DNA of 64,000 bases. Source: Acholoe squamosa. Its lineage: Eukaryota > Annelida > Polychaeta > Phyllodocida > Polynoidae. The notes under the pieces are model-generated. The model had not been told where the DNA came from. It did no database searches and saw only the letters and a program-made list of their open reading frames with translations. Both the position numbers and the translations under genes were made by a program. The stretch is taken from the NCBI GenBank assembly GCA_949317995.1, contig OX439044.1:22640733-22704732 (forward strand). Reading direction: 5' to 3'. Within the stretch, counting starts at the first letter, position 1. Each line of letters opens with the position of its first letter. This document shows positions 1 to 12,758 of the stretch, piece after piece.

Positions 1-2957
1 TTTTCACCTCATGTAGACACGACCAACCAACCAGGAGCAGATATCTTTTGTCTCAATGTCTGCTTGTTAGACTATGGTAGGCCATGGGTCTACTTGACGT
101 GCAGAAAAGGCGATCTTGTGGTGAAATGTTTCTTCTTTCTTTTCAGAGAAGTTGATATAACACCGTTTTTTTTTTTGTTTTTTTTTTTTTTTTAATTCAT
201 GGCTAGAACAAATCTGAAAATATGAAAAGAAAGAAACTTCCCCACAGAAAAATATGGAAGATGCATTTGGACCAAGAACCACGCCAAGTACCATTGGCAT
301 TGATGGCCTTTCAACAGTTCTCAATATCTACGTTTTTCCAATTTCCTAAGTTTAATTGAGTATGCTACTTAGTCACAAGTGTCAGTGACAGCCTAAACAG
401 ACATATCTAGGACGTCATAGACCCATATTAGCCAACATATCATGTCGTTAGTGGGCTCCACATACCGTGACAGGTATGCTGATAATGAGCAGCTCTGCAT
501 ACTCAGGCTGTGACCCTGGAGCCACCTTAAACGTCAGAGGTGGCAGGCTGCAAGAGGCTTCTTAGTCGCTGGGTCAAATTCCTGTCAGTTTGCAACCCCT
601 AACCTGTAATGATAGTGTGAGGACGACTTGGTCAATTGACAGGCTGACCGGGGTTTGTTGCACGTGTTGGATCCAGGGTCCAGAAGTGTGACCTTTGCGC
701 CCTGTGAGCTGGGAATAGCCCTCAACACCAGAGGTACTGGTCACTGGTTCACACATTGAGAGAAGGTCCTTCTGACCTGGTCATTCCCACCGGATTAAGT
801 TACCAATAACGCTTAGGTGTCATTGTCGGATGTTGATCATTTTGATGTATAATGTATAAATGGTCCATCGCGTATAGATCGGTTGAGAAATAATTTTCAC
901 TTATGAAATGATTTGCACATACACTACAGAAAGGTATTGGAGACTCGATGATGTCTTTGCCAAGCATACCAATATGTAGAATATTATGTACAAGCGTGTA
1001 CAGATATAATGTCCCTTCTGGGACTGCATGCAGCTGTCTCAGCCCTTTAGAATTCCTTCTCTGTACAGCGCCTGGGTTACTGCCAGTGCATACGAGTTAC
1101 GCTCCTAGGTTCACAAGCTTGACCACTCAAATTCAGTGGCCTGGTCCTCTCTGACCCATACTGTACGCAGGTATTCGTCCCTGCAGCCACCAGTGCCGGA
1201 GGCGGTCAGTTAGAGGATGGTGGTGTGAGGCGGACCATATCTCACACGGTCTACCCACCCTTTACCAGGGTCACAGCCCCAGGCTACAGTCTAATAGGGT
1301 CATGATCAGAGCTAGTCGTCAGAGTCAGGGATCTTCAGAACTAGAGTGTCACAGACCAAACATTTATGTGCCATGAGATGAGAATTTTAAGTTTTACACA
1401 CTGTTGATGCAATACGAGGAAGAAACTAAGTCTCTTAAATTGAAATCCAAAGATAAGTTTTACAGCTAGGACATGAGGGGAGCTATGAAAAGGATGTGGA
1501 ATGCAGCTAACGTCTCACAATAGGGACAGAACAGACGGCATTTCCTTCCATTTTGTAGACCAACAACACGGACCACTTCCATGGTAACGTTGTACTCGGC
1601 GCCCTTCTCTCACAGACAAGCCTCTAGCACACAGTGAGTGTAGTTGACACAGTACAAACACTTGGAAGAACCTGGACTCTGACCCCTTCTTCCCTTTCTC
1701 CACAACCAAGTGTAGGTGGCTCTGCATGTCAATATTTCACCCTATATTGACATTAGACGACGCGGACCGCGTCCCGACTGCCTCATGTCAACAAGTGACG
1801 CAGGGGGCCTCGACCATTTTTCAAGCAAGTTTTTTTTTGTGTTGGTCTTTTTACTTGGGCTTTGGAATCATGTTTTTAAGTTGTTGGGAAGTCGTCTACA
1901 GCTTATCACATGCACGTGAGGTGTCGCACAAGCTGCAACAAGTGGTACTTGTGAAAAAGAGCAAACAAGAAGACCAAAGAGAATAAAAAAGTAATTTTCA
2001 TAGAGGTAGAATGAAAATAACAGTTTCAAAGCATTAAAATCAGATAAATTAGTAGTATGGTGTTAATAAAATGTTGTATGTGATCCATATGTACTGTCAG
2101 GATTTATTCTACTCATGTAGATAGGAGCATGTACATATTATCATGTAAAACCCCACTGAGCCACCGACAAAAAAATTCTACTTTTAAATCTTCCATCTTC
2201 GCATTTTATTTCACACGTAAAGGTATCATTGCATTCTCTTTAATCACACTTTTAAACATTCTGCAGTTACGTCTTACACCAAAGAAATTCTTGTATACCA
2301 CCCATCACGGTCCATCGTAGCGTGAAGCATATAGATCAATCCCTATTATAAATTCAAACTGAGCCGAGGACTGAAGACACGGGACACCACAATACACCAA
2401 TATTTGCACCCTCAATGAACAAAAAGATGAAGAAGCTCATGGAAAAAAACATACAAGTAGAAAATAGATGTTATTTGTGTATGTGTCGTCTTAAAAGTTA
2501 AATACAAAGGTTGTCACACTTGTGTACGTGCCATTGTGACAGAACTGACAAAAGAGCAAGGGATGGCCCACAAAGTAGGAAGAAGGCGGTAACCGGCTTT
2601 GGAAGGTCATTGACTATAGTATTTTACCTGGTTGCCTCAGTGAGTAGTTCCATACATACACCCCATACGTTATGTGTATGGGAGGTAGGTGGTTTCACCC
2701 GTCCCAAAACACAAACCAGGCTAATAAATCCCCATCTCGTCAGACTGATCAATTTAAGGGGCTTGGTGCCCATCTTTTTATCTTTTTATACACACCTCTA
2801 GTGATAGTACATGTAACATTTTATTGTGTGGCTGTGCAATCATAAGCCTGGTGGCAACAGGATAACCCCCCAAAAAGGTCAAGGCATCTTTAAATATATG
2901 CAGTAATTTACGGTACTATAAACATTGTCGGGCTCAATTAACTTGTGACCTATCTTG
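1..2957. other. Non-coding, no gene seen
   Basis: No frame shows a recognisable domain or splice-consistent exon. It contains a long T-tract (about 165-194). It could be intergenic or LRP5/6 intron 1. Confidence 0.5.
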
Positions 2958-4235
2958 CAGGGATATTGCCAGTTTTTTTTTTTGCCATGGGCCAATGGCG
3001 CACTTTTTGGGAAAATAATGCGCCATTTCAAAAGTTATGGGCCATTTTACTAAACACACATGGTCCACCAGGGTATATTTCATTTCAAATCAAAATCAAA
3101 ATATTTTAAAGACAAACGCTGCCCGGTACACAGAAGTCACCTGGTGGCAGAAATCAAAACTCATCAGTTATACTATTTTAATGGTATTTTTTATCCTAAC
3201 TGGACCACTTTACCTGTGCATATTTTTTTTTCAGTTCATTTTTGATCACTATAGATACATTAGAGATATCTATATGCGATTTGAATTCCCATAGGGTCTT
3301 ATAACTTTTTCATCTCAACCGTGACCCCCATTTTTCTTTTTTCAAAATGTTTGTATAGATGCCCTCTTTCAATCCAGAGAGTCTTGTAGAAAAATCAACA
3401 GAGGATCAATATGTATGAGACATCATATGAAAAAATAGTTTTTACCATTCGTTTCTATAGTTAAGGCATTTTATACTTAAATTTTCACACTGTAAAAGGT
3501 AAGCACCGTGACATAGGGATTTTTTTTGCATTTTCTTATAGTTAGTACATCAGACTAATATTATCCAGAGTTATTTGAGATTATCAGCAGCAGAACCCGT
3601 TCTGGACATCCGGTAGCATTTGTCTTTAAGGCAAATAAGAGGCAAAAAAAAAACCACAGTGGAAGGTTGAGAAAACGGGTGTAGGGCAATGTTTGGGGCC
3701 CCAAAAGTGTTTAAAATTAGGGGGTCGACTTGTATGGGAGATTTTACCTTTTGTTGTTATGATTAATTAAATGTCAAATCTTTGGGGGGGGGGGGTCGAC
3801 TAAGGCCTATATGGGGAGCTCAACTAATAGGTGAAATTTTACAGAATTAGATAGAGGTTCTTGTTATAAATGAGGTACCAAATTAACATCTTTACATTTT
3901 TAGTGAATACTCTAGGATTCAGGATAAAGGTATTTGATGAGATCTGTATTACTATAAATGGATGGTCTGAGGACCCTTGTCATTTTCAACAAAGAAACAT
4001 TTCAGTTCTCAAAAGAAATATTTATCTTTTTTACAATTGTGTTTCCGGTGTTTTTAGCTTTCCAACGATATATGACACTTCATATCTAAATGTCCCATAA
4101 GTGTTAAGGATGCATTATTTAGAATATTACCCCATGTGATATATGGGCTAATGGGCGCACTTTTCACCATTTAAATGCGCCATTTAACATTTAAATGCAC
4201 CTATGGCGCATGGCGCAGCCCTGGCAATATCCCTG
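2958..4235. mobile_element. hAT-like non-autonomous DNA transposon
   Basis: Perfect 15-bp terminal inverted repeats (CAGGGATATTGCCAG and its complement) bound 1,278 bp. TCTTG sits directly outside both ends (2953-2957, 4236-4240). Subterminal ATGCGCCATTT-type repeats occur at both ends. No transposase frame. CAGGG ends suit hAT, but a 5-bp duplication is short for that family. Confidence 0.7.
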
Positions 4236-4803
4236 TCTTGAGAACTTCTTAGTTCAGTCTTGGAAAGAGAAATAAATATATATTGAGATTAATATTATTA
4301 TTATTATTGTTAGTGATTATCGTTACGATTAATATCAAGTGATGTAGTCTGATGTTTCAAAACATTGGGGGAAAGAAACAGATAAACTTGTACAGTGTCT
4401 AACCCCCCGGCACCTTTTCGTTAAAATGGTTTCCCCTGGGTAAGTACCTGGTACAGTGTCACTCTGTGGTCAGGGCGAGATGAAGCTTTAGTTGAAGGGG
4501 TGGTGTGGCTTGTATCAGTGGGCAGCACTTGTCTTGTCTAGGGTCAGTCTTAGGATGTATTCAGGGCAAGTCAACATCTACCTCACCAGCAGCTCCAGCC
4601 CAGAAGCTACTACTGTGTGCCTAGGTTGAACTCACTTTGTGAAGTTTGTCTAATATTTACTCGAAGATAGGTTTGGAGTTCTTGTTTATAAGATTACTAG
4701 TATTTTAACATGAAAAAAAAAATAATGAAGGAGCTATTTTGTTATAATCTTTGAATTTCAAAATTGTGATTTAGGCAAATACAAACACTTCTAACGAGCG
4801 TAC

Positions 4804-5101
4804 TACCGTAATCTCCCGCGTATAAGGCGCGTCTTATATGGGGGGGGGTTTAGTTATAATTGGATCCACAAGGGGGACACCAAGACCTTTCTTTTGATAT
4901 GTTACACTACCATATAAGCTTATCTGCTGCATTTGGGGTCCAGGAGGGTCACGGGGGTCCAAACAGCACATAGCTTTTTGAATTTTGAAAATCCATTCAT
5001 TAGAACAAAAGTTATGAATTTTTTTATTTTTTTGGCCATATTCTGAAACTCTGGGTGTGCCTTATACGCGGGATGCGCCTTATACGCGGGAGATTACCGT
5101 A
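4804..5101. mobile_element. MITE, TACCGTAATCTCCCGCG family, copy 1
   Basis: Starts TACCGTAATCTCCCGCGTAT and ends with its near complement at 5101. Both arms carry CGCGTATAAGGCGC motifs. 298 bp, no coding capacity. Related copies lie at 23769 and 40098. Confidence 0.7.
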
Positions 5102-5479
5102 TCAATATATATGTGTATGATATTCCATCATCACCGTTGCTATTTCTTTTGCTTGTTCAGCCATACTATACCAGAGCTACACCTTAGAACTTTGTCCCAC
5201 TTGGAAATTGGAGGCTCAAACAAGAGACCGGAACTAGTATGGCCTCCTACCTGAGTTTGTCTTAGACTTAGCACCTGCTCGTGAGACTGGCGTGCCCCCT
5301 GGTGGCGGTATGGGGAAGTATTCCATGACCCTGTAGAATTAGGCGCTACTTACTGAGTGTTTGACGGGGTGTTTGCTGTAGGACCCTGAAGGTAAACTTA
5401 GACTATTAGAGACAGGTCTGGTTGGTGTTAGACAGGGGCAGGACGCTGGTATTTTACAGTCCCAGCTCGTCCCTGGTAT

Positions 5480-5671
5480 CGGGCTTCCCTAGCCCACTTA
5501 AAAGGGTCTATATCTCCTCCTTAACTATCCTCTTTCCTATCCCCTCAGGATGTGTGTGGTGCACATATGCGCGGGCACTGACACATTCCTCTGTTAAATT
5601 ATCAACTTGTGAAGCACGGGATAGCCACTTAGTGCCGCTAAAGTGCTGTAAAACACAAATCAATCAATAAA
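5480..5671 (+). mobile_element. SINE-like retroposon, copy with AATCAATCAATAA tail
   Basis: Head GGGCTTCCCTAGCCCACTTA as in the other copies, but the 3' third differs and ends ACACAAATCAATCAATAA. A 13-bp duplication TCGTCCCTGGTAT flanks it (5467-5479, 5672-5684), direct evidence of insertion. Confidence 0.78.
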
Positions 5672-5684
5672 TCGTCCCTGGTAT

Positions 5685-8600
5685 ATATATGTCGTCAAAT
5701 CCTACACGAACGGCATAATGATCCAAATTCACTATGCCATTCAGATAGCATCAACGACTTATCCATAAATGTACAATGTAACAACGACGAGGAAGTCGGG
5801 CCCATCCATAAATGACGACATGTCAAAGAGTTATGTATCTGAAAGTAACGTACTGGCTTAGACGAGGTGTTGGTGAAAGATAGATATTCAATAAAGCAAT
5901 GAAATATGGCTGACTCTGGGGCCACTATTCACTAGGTGACTCTGGGGAGTGATTTTCACTATTTTAAACTATTTCAAATCAAAGTTAGTGTAACTTAACT
6001 CCCGTCTATAAGACGCACCTAGGCTTTGGTAGGGACTAGGATGCATGCGGTGCAGGAGGGCTTAGTTTTCATGAATAAGCAGGAATCTATGCAGGCAACT
6101 AGAGTAAATCTTAACTGATGTTTTCAGCGAAATTTCTTGGCGTGTCAGGCGAGCTTGTAGTGTCATGGCGATCTTGTAGTGTCTTGTTGGGTCTCAACCC
6201 TGGATGTGGATCTCATAGATCTACGAACAATATAATCCATTATCCAGAAGCTATTTGTGTCATGCATATTTGATCTGATTTAGATAGTGATTGAAAAATT
6301 GTCCAGGAGGTATTACCGGTAGTATGAACAGCACTACAGTAGCTCATCTATCTATAGTTGTTTCCCAGGGTAGCGTCAACTGTAATGTCCTTCATACAAA
6401 GTGACAAATGATGCTGTTCACGACCAGCCTCCCTGCCAGATGGATTACCGTGATAGCCATGGGGAATTGATATATAGACAAAAGCATTTTTCCTAATAAA
6501 AAATGAATTAGGGTAAATGAAGTTTTAAAATGAAGGGTGAGAATATGGGGGTTGTGATAGTGTGTTTTAGCGCTATGGTGCGTGGCTGTGAGTGCTACCG
6601 AAGCGTGGTGGTTGAGATAAGGATAGGGGTGGGAGGGGTTGTCAGGCAGCATGATTTCTTATCTTTGCACCAAGGGGTTGGTACCGATAAAGCACCCGTC
6701 TGGTTCCCGTCAACGGCTGGTGTTGACGTTCACGGTCACCATAAAAAGTGACTTGGTTTCTGCTCAAAAGGCTGCCTTACGAAAAATACAGATCAAACAC
6801 TGGATATATACCCTTGTATATGCTCGAAATTGAAATTAATTATTCTACAGAATAGTTGGTCGTGCTTCCAAAAGGGAAGGCTTTTGAATATGTCCCCCTA
6901 CCCCAAGAGCGAATTCTAATTCTAGTTTCACAGTGGAATCCATAAACACCTAACATGATTCGCCTACTGCCCTGGTTATGGCGTTCTTCTACCCCGGATA
7001 TGCCAGTAGCCCTAAAACAGAGCCAGGAAACAGATGGTGCCGCACTGTAAGGCTTTTTGTACATTCTGTGCCGGTTCGAAAGGTCATTTTCTCCAAATAT
7101 CACTCCTGCTCTAGTCTACAAAAATGCTACATGTACATGAAGCTCTGTGATTATTGCATGTAGATATTGTGGTCGGGCGGGATACATGTATGTTTTAGGC
7201 CAATGAAACTATTCCCTCGACTCCATTCATTGCTGAATCGTATGGGTTGAGCTGGTACCCATCATGAGACTTTTAACAGTCCTTTTCTCGCCAGTACCAG
7301 CTTCAGCAATGGATGCGCCAACTGGACAATGCGGAGAGGCGTAGTACCTTGTGTAGAAGGCGCAGTTCATGTATAAGAGAGACCTAGTGATTTTAAGGAA
7401 AGGTTATATAAGGCGCATCTGGGGCTTGACTTTCCGCACGTTAATAGTTTTCTAAAAGGCAGATGCGGGATAAATGGCGAGCGAAATCACCAATCAAGTT
7501 ATTCCTCCCATTTACTGCTGACTTCTTAGGGTGCAGTGCAACTGCAACTGGTCTCCATCGTGATAGCTGTTATCAGTGCTTATGTCGCCAGTACCAGCTT
7601 CAGCAATGGATGCGCCCACTGGACAAAGCGTAAGATGCCTCTTGCAAAGCCCAAACTGGATAATACTCCAGTAAAGCTGACCCCTGCTTCCATGGTATAA
7701 CACACCCATGACGATTTACAACAGTGACCCACTAGACCGTTTATGCTATGATGCTATTTGCATTGTTGGCTAAGGGATAGGGGTGGGTGTTTGTTGTCAA
7801 AACGTAGTCAACATCTCTGTTTACCGTCTCGGCCTCCCTACTCCAGTCTTCATCCAAACAGGTTGTGAACCTCTGGAGTCGGCCTGTGTGTATATATCCA
7901 GAGATACCGCTCATGGTCCAACCCCCGATCCTCACCCGTCATTCTGGTTACCTGTCGCCATGGTAACGGTTTCTAAGGTTACAGTACCGACTATCAAGTT
8001 CCCCGTGGCGCCATAATTTTCAAGGTTTTTGAAAAGTTCTCTTAGTGTGCTGTGTACATTGCACTGAAGATTGGGAGAAGCTCGTGCCAAGTCGCACATA
8101 CATATACCCCAACTCACTGCTCTGTGTATGTGAGGAACTGTTTGTTGATATGGTTACCATGGATACTAGCCATTTAGCGTCCCTGGTGATGGCCACAGTG
8201 ACCATGGCAAAGCGCCAGGCGTCTTGTGATCTTGGTGCCATATTGATGATTCATATGATTATATTTTAAGCAAATGTCACAAATGAGTCCTTGAACGTGT
8301 AAGGTCCAAGTTAACTTATGCACGCTTTGTCATTATCATGTATGTAGTTTGTACATAACATGCATGTTGTATAATTAATAAGAACAAACTTTTATAATAT
8401 TGGGCCGTGGTTGTCTTACCATGTCCGGTTACCGTTTTTAGGGTTGACCTCTTGGGGGGGTCTGGGGTGGGGGAGTCGCCAAATGTGGGTTCACACTTCA
8501 TATATGATAGGTTAAAAGCTATACAATTTTCCTATCTTCCTATAGGAGAGTGGAAGTTTGTAGTTTTTCTACTTTTGAAATGGGATGAGTCTTGCTGGAG

Positions 8601-9821
8601 ATATAACCGTAGCATCATTTCCGGTGGGTAAAGATCAAAGATGGGTTCGTTAGAGGGTAAGGTAGCCCTCAGGTCTTAGCACTGTAAGCACAGGGTGTGG
8701 AAACCATCACCAGAGGCCTTACCACACGTGCTTAGCTCAACCTCCATGCCACACCAATATAATAGGCCTTCTCTCATTAAATAGCTTCCCCACTACCATC
8801 ATTCAAACAGCACGTTACCCCCACCTGAGGCGGCAACTTCAAAGAAGTGGACCAAGTTTTGCACACCTTTAAACGCTTTAAGTCCATCACCAGCCTCAGC
8901 CTCCAGTCTGCGCTCACCCCCATCAGCGTTATGATGTGATATTTTCCTACCGACGTTCTACCTAACATTATCTAGCACCCATCACCATCTGAAAATAGAA
9001 CCTTAGAGTAGAAGCACCCATGGCGACCACAGTGCTATTACAAAGTCGAAGGGATAGAGAAGAAATATGAGATTTAATTTTTCAGACAGCTCAAGCGTTA
9101 TTTGCCTCAGTTATTGCCACATGTAAGGCTATAGGACTGTAGGCGTACACTTCCGAACGTTGGAGCGATTTCCCGTTACTCCTGTGACATGACAACAGTC
9201 ACGGATCCGCTTTCGTGTGTGATGGTCGAGGGTCAGATGAAAAGAGCTCAGAGGTCACATGCACAGCGTCATGTTCCTACCTGGCCACCGGGTCTGGCCA
9301 CCTTCCAACATGGCGGCACTCTCGGCTGCAGCAGCATGTCCCATTCGGGGCTGCTCGGGGTTATGTTTACATACCGGTAATATTCTGTCTCGCCTTGTTG
9401 CTTTATTATGAACGTTATTCCCCATATCAGAGAAAGGACCCATTCCAAGGTTGCAGTAGACATCAGCAGACTGACGTCTTTGTGATTCAAGTTTTAGTTA
9501 TTGCCCCATTGACTCTATCAGGGCATCCGAAAAAAAAAAAAAATGAATAATGCCCTTTTCCTTGGAGATTTTAATGGAAATCAAACATCGATTTAAGAGT
9601 CGACTATCGATTTTGACGCTAAATATTAATTTGTTGATGTTATATAACCAGTATTGATATTGCTGAGGATCTAGCTGGTGGGATCTGGGACCCAGTATCC
9701 CTCTCTTGGCTTGGGTCAGAAAAGCCCCTTGTGTGTCTGTCAGGCTTCAAAACTTGCCCTCCGGCCGCTCACCATGTGACCTACTGCTATGGTGGTAGCC
9801 AGTAGCTTTTTATCTGTCCTT
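5685..9821. other. Non-coding stretch with repeat fragments
   Basis: No exon recognised. It contains two fragments of a dispersed repeat (7290-7341 and 7584-7630, sharing CCAGTACCAGCTTCAGCAAT) and degenerate TATAAGGCGC fragments near 6000 and 7335-7430. Confidence 0.45.
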
Positions 9822-10060
9822 AGGGTGTGATCATTTCTTTTTTAAACAACGGGGGGGGGGTGGAGGGGGGCATTTCTTTTTTTACCTCTTGACTGGGGGG
9901 GGGGGGTCTTTTAAACCCATCAGAGGTGGGGGGATATTTTTCAGTGAATGGGCCTTCCCTCCCCTCCCTCCCCCCCAAAAAAAAACAAAAAAAAAACAAA
10001 AAAACATTGCTTGTCCGCGCGGAAACCCACCCACCCTGTTTTAAAAGATGATCACTCCCT
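9822..10060. mobile_element. MITE, AGGGAGTGATCATTTTTTAA family, copy 1
   Basis: Left end AGGGTGTGATCATTTCTTTT, right end complementary (AAAAGATGATCACTCCCT), with G-runs then C-runs inside. Related copies occur at 44605 and 63870. Confidence 0.6.
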
Positions 10061-10237
10061 TATTATTACCGGCGGGCATCAGTTGAGGCCCGACCTGACC
10101 TCTAGTGGCCGTCTGCCAGAGACAGTCGCTGGTGACCGTCGTGTGATGTTATTCTCTGTCTGCCTCGGCAGGTACCACCCATACCGGGCAGACAATGTTG
10201 GGCAGCAGCATCCCTGGGATCGTCACGTGACCCAATA

Positions 10238-11032
10238 CAGTGAAAAGTGGTTATAACAAACTCCCTTATAACGAAATTTGGATATAACAAACAAAATTGC
10301 CTTGTCACAAACCTTCACTATACATTTCTATAGTAAAAAATCTTGGTTAGAATGAAGTGCTATTGCTACAAACTTGTTTATAACGAAATTATTTTGACCC
10401 CTAAGGTTTTATATCATGCCCCTCGTGCCTTCCATGGCTCCAGTATGTGTGAGAAGACCTCTGTACAGGTTCTAATTTTCTTCTGATCTCCTCCTATCCC
10501 CCCCCCCCACCCCCTCCCATGGCTCCAGTATGCGGCGTGAGAAGCCCTCTATACAGGTTCTAATTTTCTTCTGATCTCCTCCCACCTCCCCCCCCCTCCC
10601 AGTGCCGCCCATGGCTCCACTATGCGGCATAAGAAGCCCTCTATACAGACTCTAACTTTCTTCTGATCAGACTGATGTCTAGCACCCATACAGCCTTTGC
10701 AGGGATGATAACGACATTTGATGTAAAATTCTCTATAAAGGCATCTTTTCAACAACTTGTTTTCATATATTTTTTTCTTTTTAGAACCTTTTCATTGCTT
10801 TTTGAAATACAAATAATTTTCTTTGTGTCAGTGAATTTTCAGTGTCATGAAGTTGTGCTAAATATAAATGTATTGTGATGATTTAGGAGCAAGAATTTTG
10901 TTTGTTATACCCAATATTCCGTTATGACAGTAAAGCTCCACCCCATGATGCTGAACTTGTTTACAACGAAATTTGGTTACAACGAATTTTTTAAGCTTGT
11001 AACAAGGTGTTCGTTGTAACCAAGTTTTACTG
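10238..11032. mobile_element. pogo/Tigger-like MITE
   Basis: Ends CAGTGAAAAGTGGTTATAAC and, inverted, CAGTAAAACTTGGTTACAAC, each next to TA (10236-10237, 11033-11034), as in Tc1/mariner-pogo elements. Subterminal ACGAAATTTGG motifs mirror each other. 795 bp, no transposase. A three-copy tandem repeat lies inside. Confidence 0.75.
10433..10676. repeat. Three tandem copies of an approximately 90-bp unit
   Basis: Each unit begins CATGGCTCCAGTATG, continues with GAAGCCCTCTATACAG and TTCTTCTGATC, and the first two end in C-rich tracts. It lies wholly inside the pogo-like element. Confidence 0.75.
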
Positions 11033-11140
11033 TATCACTCTGACTGGGCACGTATTAGTGCCAAAATTCCACTTTCATTATATTTTTGCACTCCTCCAGT
11101 TGCCAGCCTAGCAGTATGTACACCTCTACTTTGGGAATAG

Positions 11141-11313
11141 GAGTGAGTGAGTAATAGATGTTTAACGCCATTTCGACAGCTGAGGTCATATTCATGGCAA
11201 GAACGACATTACACAGAGGAATGTGTCAGTGCCCGCGCATATGTGCACCAGACACATCCTGAGGGCATAGGAAAGAGGAGAAATAGACCCTTTTAAGTGG
11301 GCTAGGGAGGCCC
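11141..11313 (-). mobile_element. SINE-like retroposon, minus-strand copy
   Basis: Begins (plus strand) GAGTGAGTGAGTAATAGATG and ends GTGGGCTAGGGAGGCCC, the reverse of the common head. Flanks TTGGGAATAG (11131-11140) and TTGGGAAAAG (11314-11323) match at 9 of 10 bases, a likely target duplication. Confidence 0.72.
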
Positions 11314-12330
11314 TTGGGAAAAGGACATACCCGATAGTACTGCTTTATACACAGAAAACCCTTGATACAAGAGTGAGGCGCATCCTGTATACAATGTAGT
11401 GCATACTGGGCCTGAAATGTTCTTAAATCAGCAGCTTCTACGTTTGATTTCACGGTCGTTATCTATAAACGAAAAAAAAAAAAAAAACAAGCACGTTTAC
11501 CTCTCGTTGCTACCAGGGTGAGTTCTACATGTTTTTCAGACAGGCAAGTTATGTTCAAAGTGATGACCCACTGTTTTGCTGCTAAATCATGTGAATGTGC
11601 TAGTGTCGAAAGCTTCCTATCATCATGGTAATGCGTATGACGAGAATGTGGAGCTCATATACCCACATGCTCGTTGAGCATTCTCTGGCTGGAGATAGGG
11701 GTGGTCCCCCTCCTCCTCCCTTCACAGCCACCTCTGGATAGACGCACTTTTTGGCGTGGATATCTGAATCATGAATCACCATGGTTACACTTGCGTATAA
11801 AACACACCCCAAATGTTCTCACCAGGTCCCTCTCTACTCCTGTTACAACCAGCAGATCGGAAACGGTCACACAACAGTAGCGGTACCAGCATTCTCCCTT
11901 TTTGTGCCCTTGGTATGTACTGATACATAGGGGAGTTTTTCGTCATGTAGACGGGGAATGGTTGTTATTTGAAGTGGTATTTGGGATTTGTGGGCTCCCT
12001 GTGACATGTTTGTGACTTGAGGTATGAATCAGTGTCCACCTGACACTGCTCTCCTCCTCCCAGCATTCCCTGCTGCTCCTGCCACTTCCGGATGTCTGAC
12101 CTGCTCTGGCCCACATTTTCGCCCACCCTCATCTGTCCCAAATGTGTGCCTTGGCAGTGTGAGAATGTGGATGATGGCAGCCCTGGGTATGGCAACTTCT
12201 TTTAATGTATCTTTTACCATGCGATTGCAATGTAAAGTACGGTAATACTCCCTATATATGTCAAATAATATGCGACCTACAGCTGGAAGTAAAGCCTAGC
12301 TGCGCCTGAACCCTCTGAAAAGTTAGGCCC

Positions 12331-12758
12331 GGGTCGGATCCAGGATTTTGAAGGGGGGGGGGGGCGCTGTCGTATCCCAGAAGTTGGCGCATCCCAGAAG
12401 TTGGCTGCGCATGCGCAGTGTATGTTTTACGCCTATTATCGCTCATGGGCCACAAACATCAATGAAAATAAATAATCTTTTGAAAACATAAAAACCATGA
12501 TAACATCCCTCTCTTCTTATAGAATTTGAAAGGACAACAACCCTAATGATACTGTCCCTACGCCGTAGAAATATGAAACGGGTAAAGTTATTTTGAAAAT
12601 TACGGCCAACTTCTGGGATGCTCGACTTTCGGAATATGACAGCGCCCCTCATTTAGCCCCAAATTTTGGCTAAATTCTAGGGTAAAAGAAGTTAAGTAAA
12701 CTCTTAAGTACAGGGGAAAAGGGGGGACGCGCCCCCGCCCCCTCTAATTCCGCCACTG
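12331..12758. mobile_element. CAGTGGCGGATCC-family MITE, copy 1
   Basis: Left GGGTCGGATCCAGGATTTTG, right CTAATTCCGCCACTG. Internally CCCAGAAGTTGGC near 12376 is mirrored by GCCAACTTCTGGG near 12604. No coding frame. Confidence 0.55.

Noticed and set aside
11674..11880. Possible signal-peptide exon (MSILWLEIGVVPLLLP) for LRP5/6
   Set aside because: No donor in the correct phase follows the hydrophobic stretch; too weak to call.
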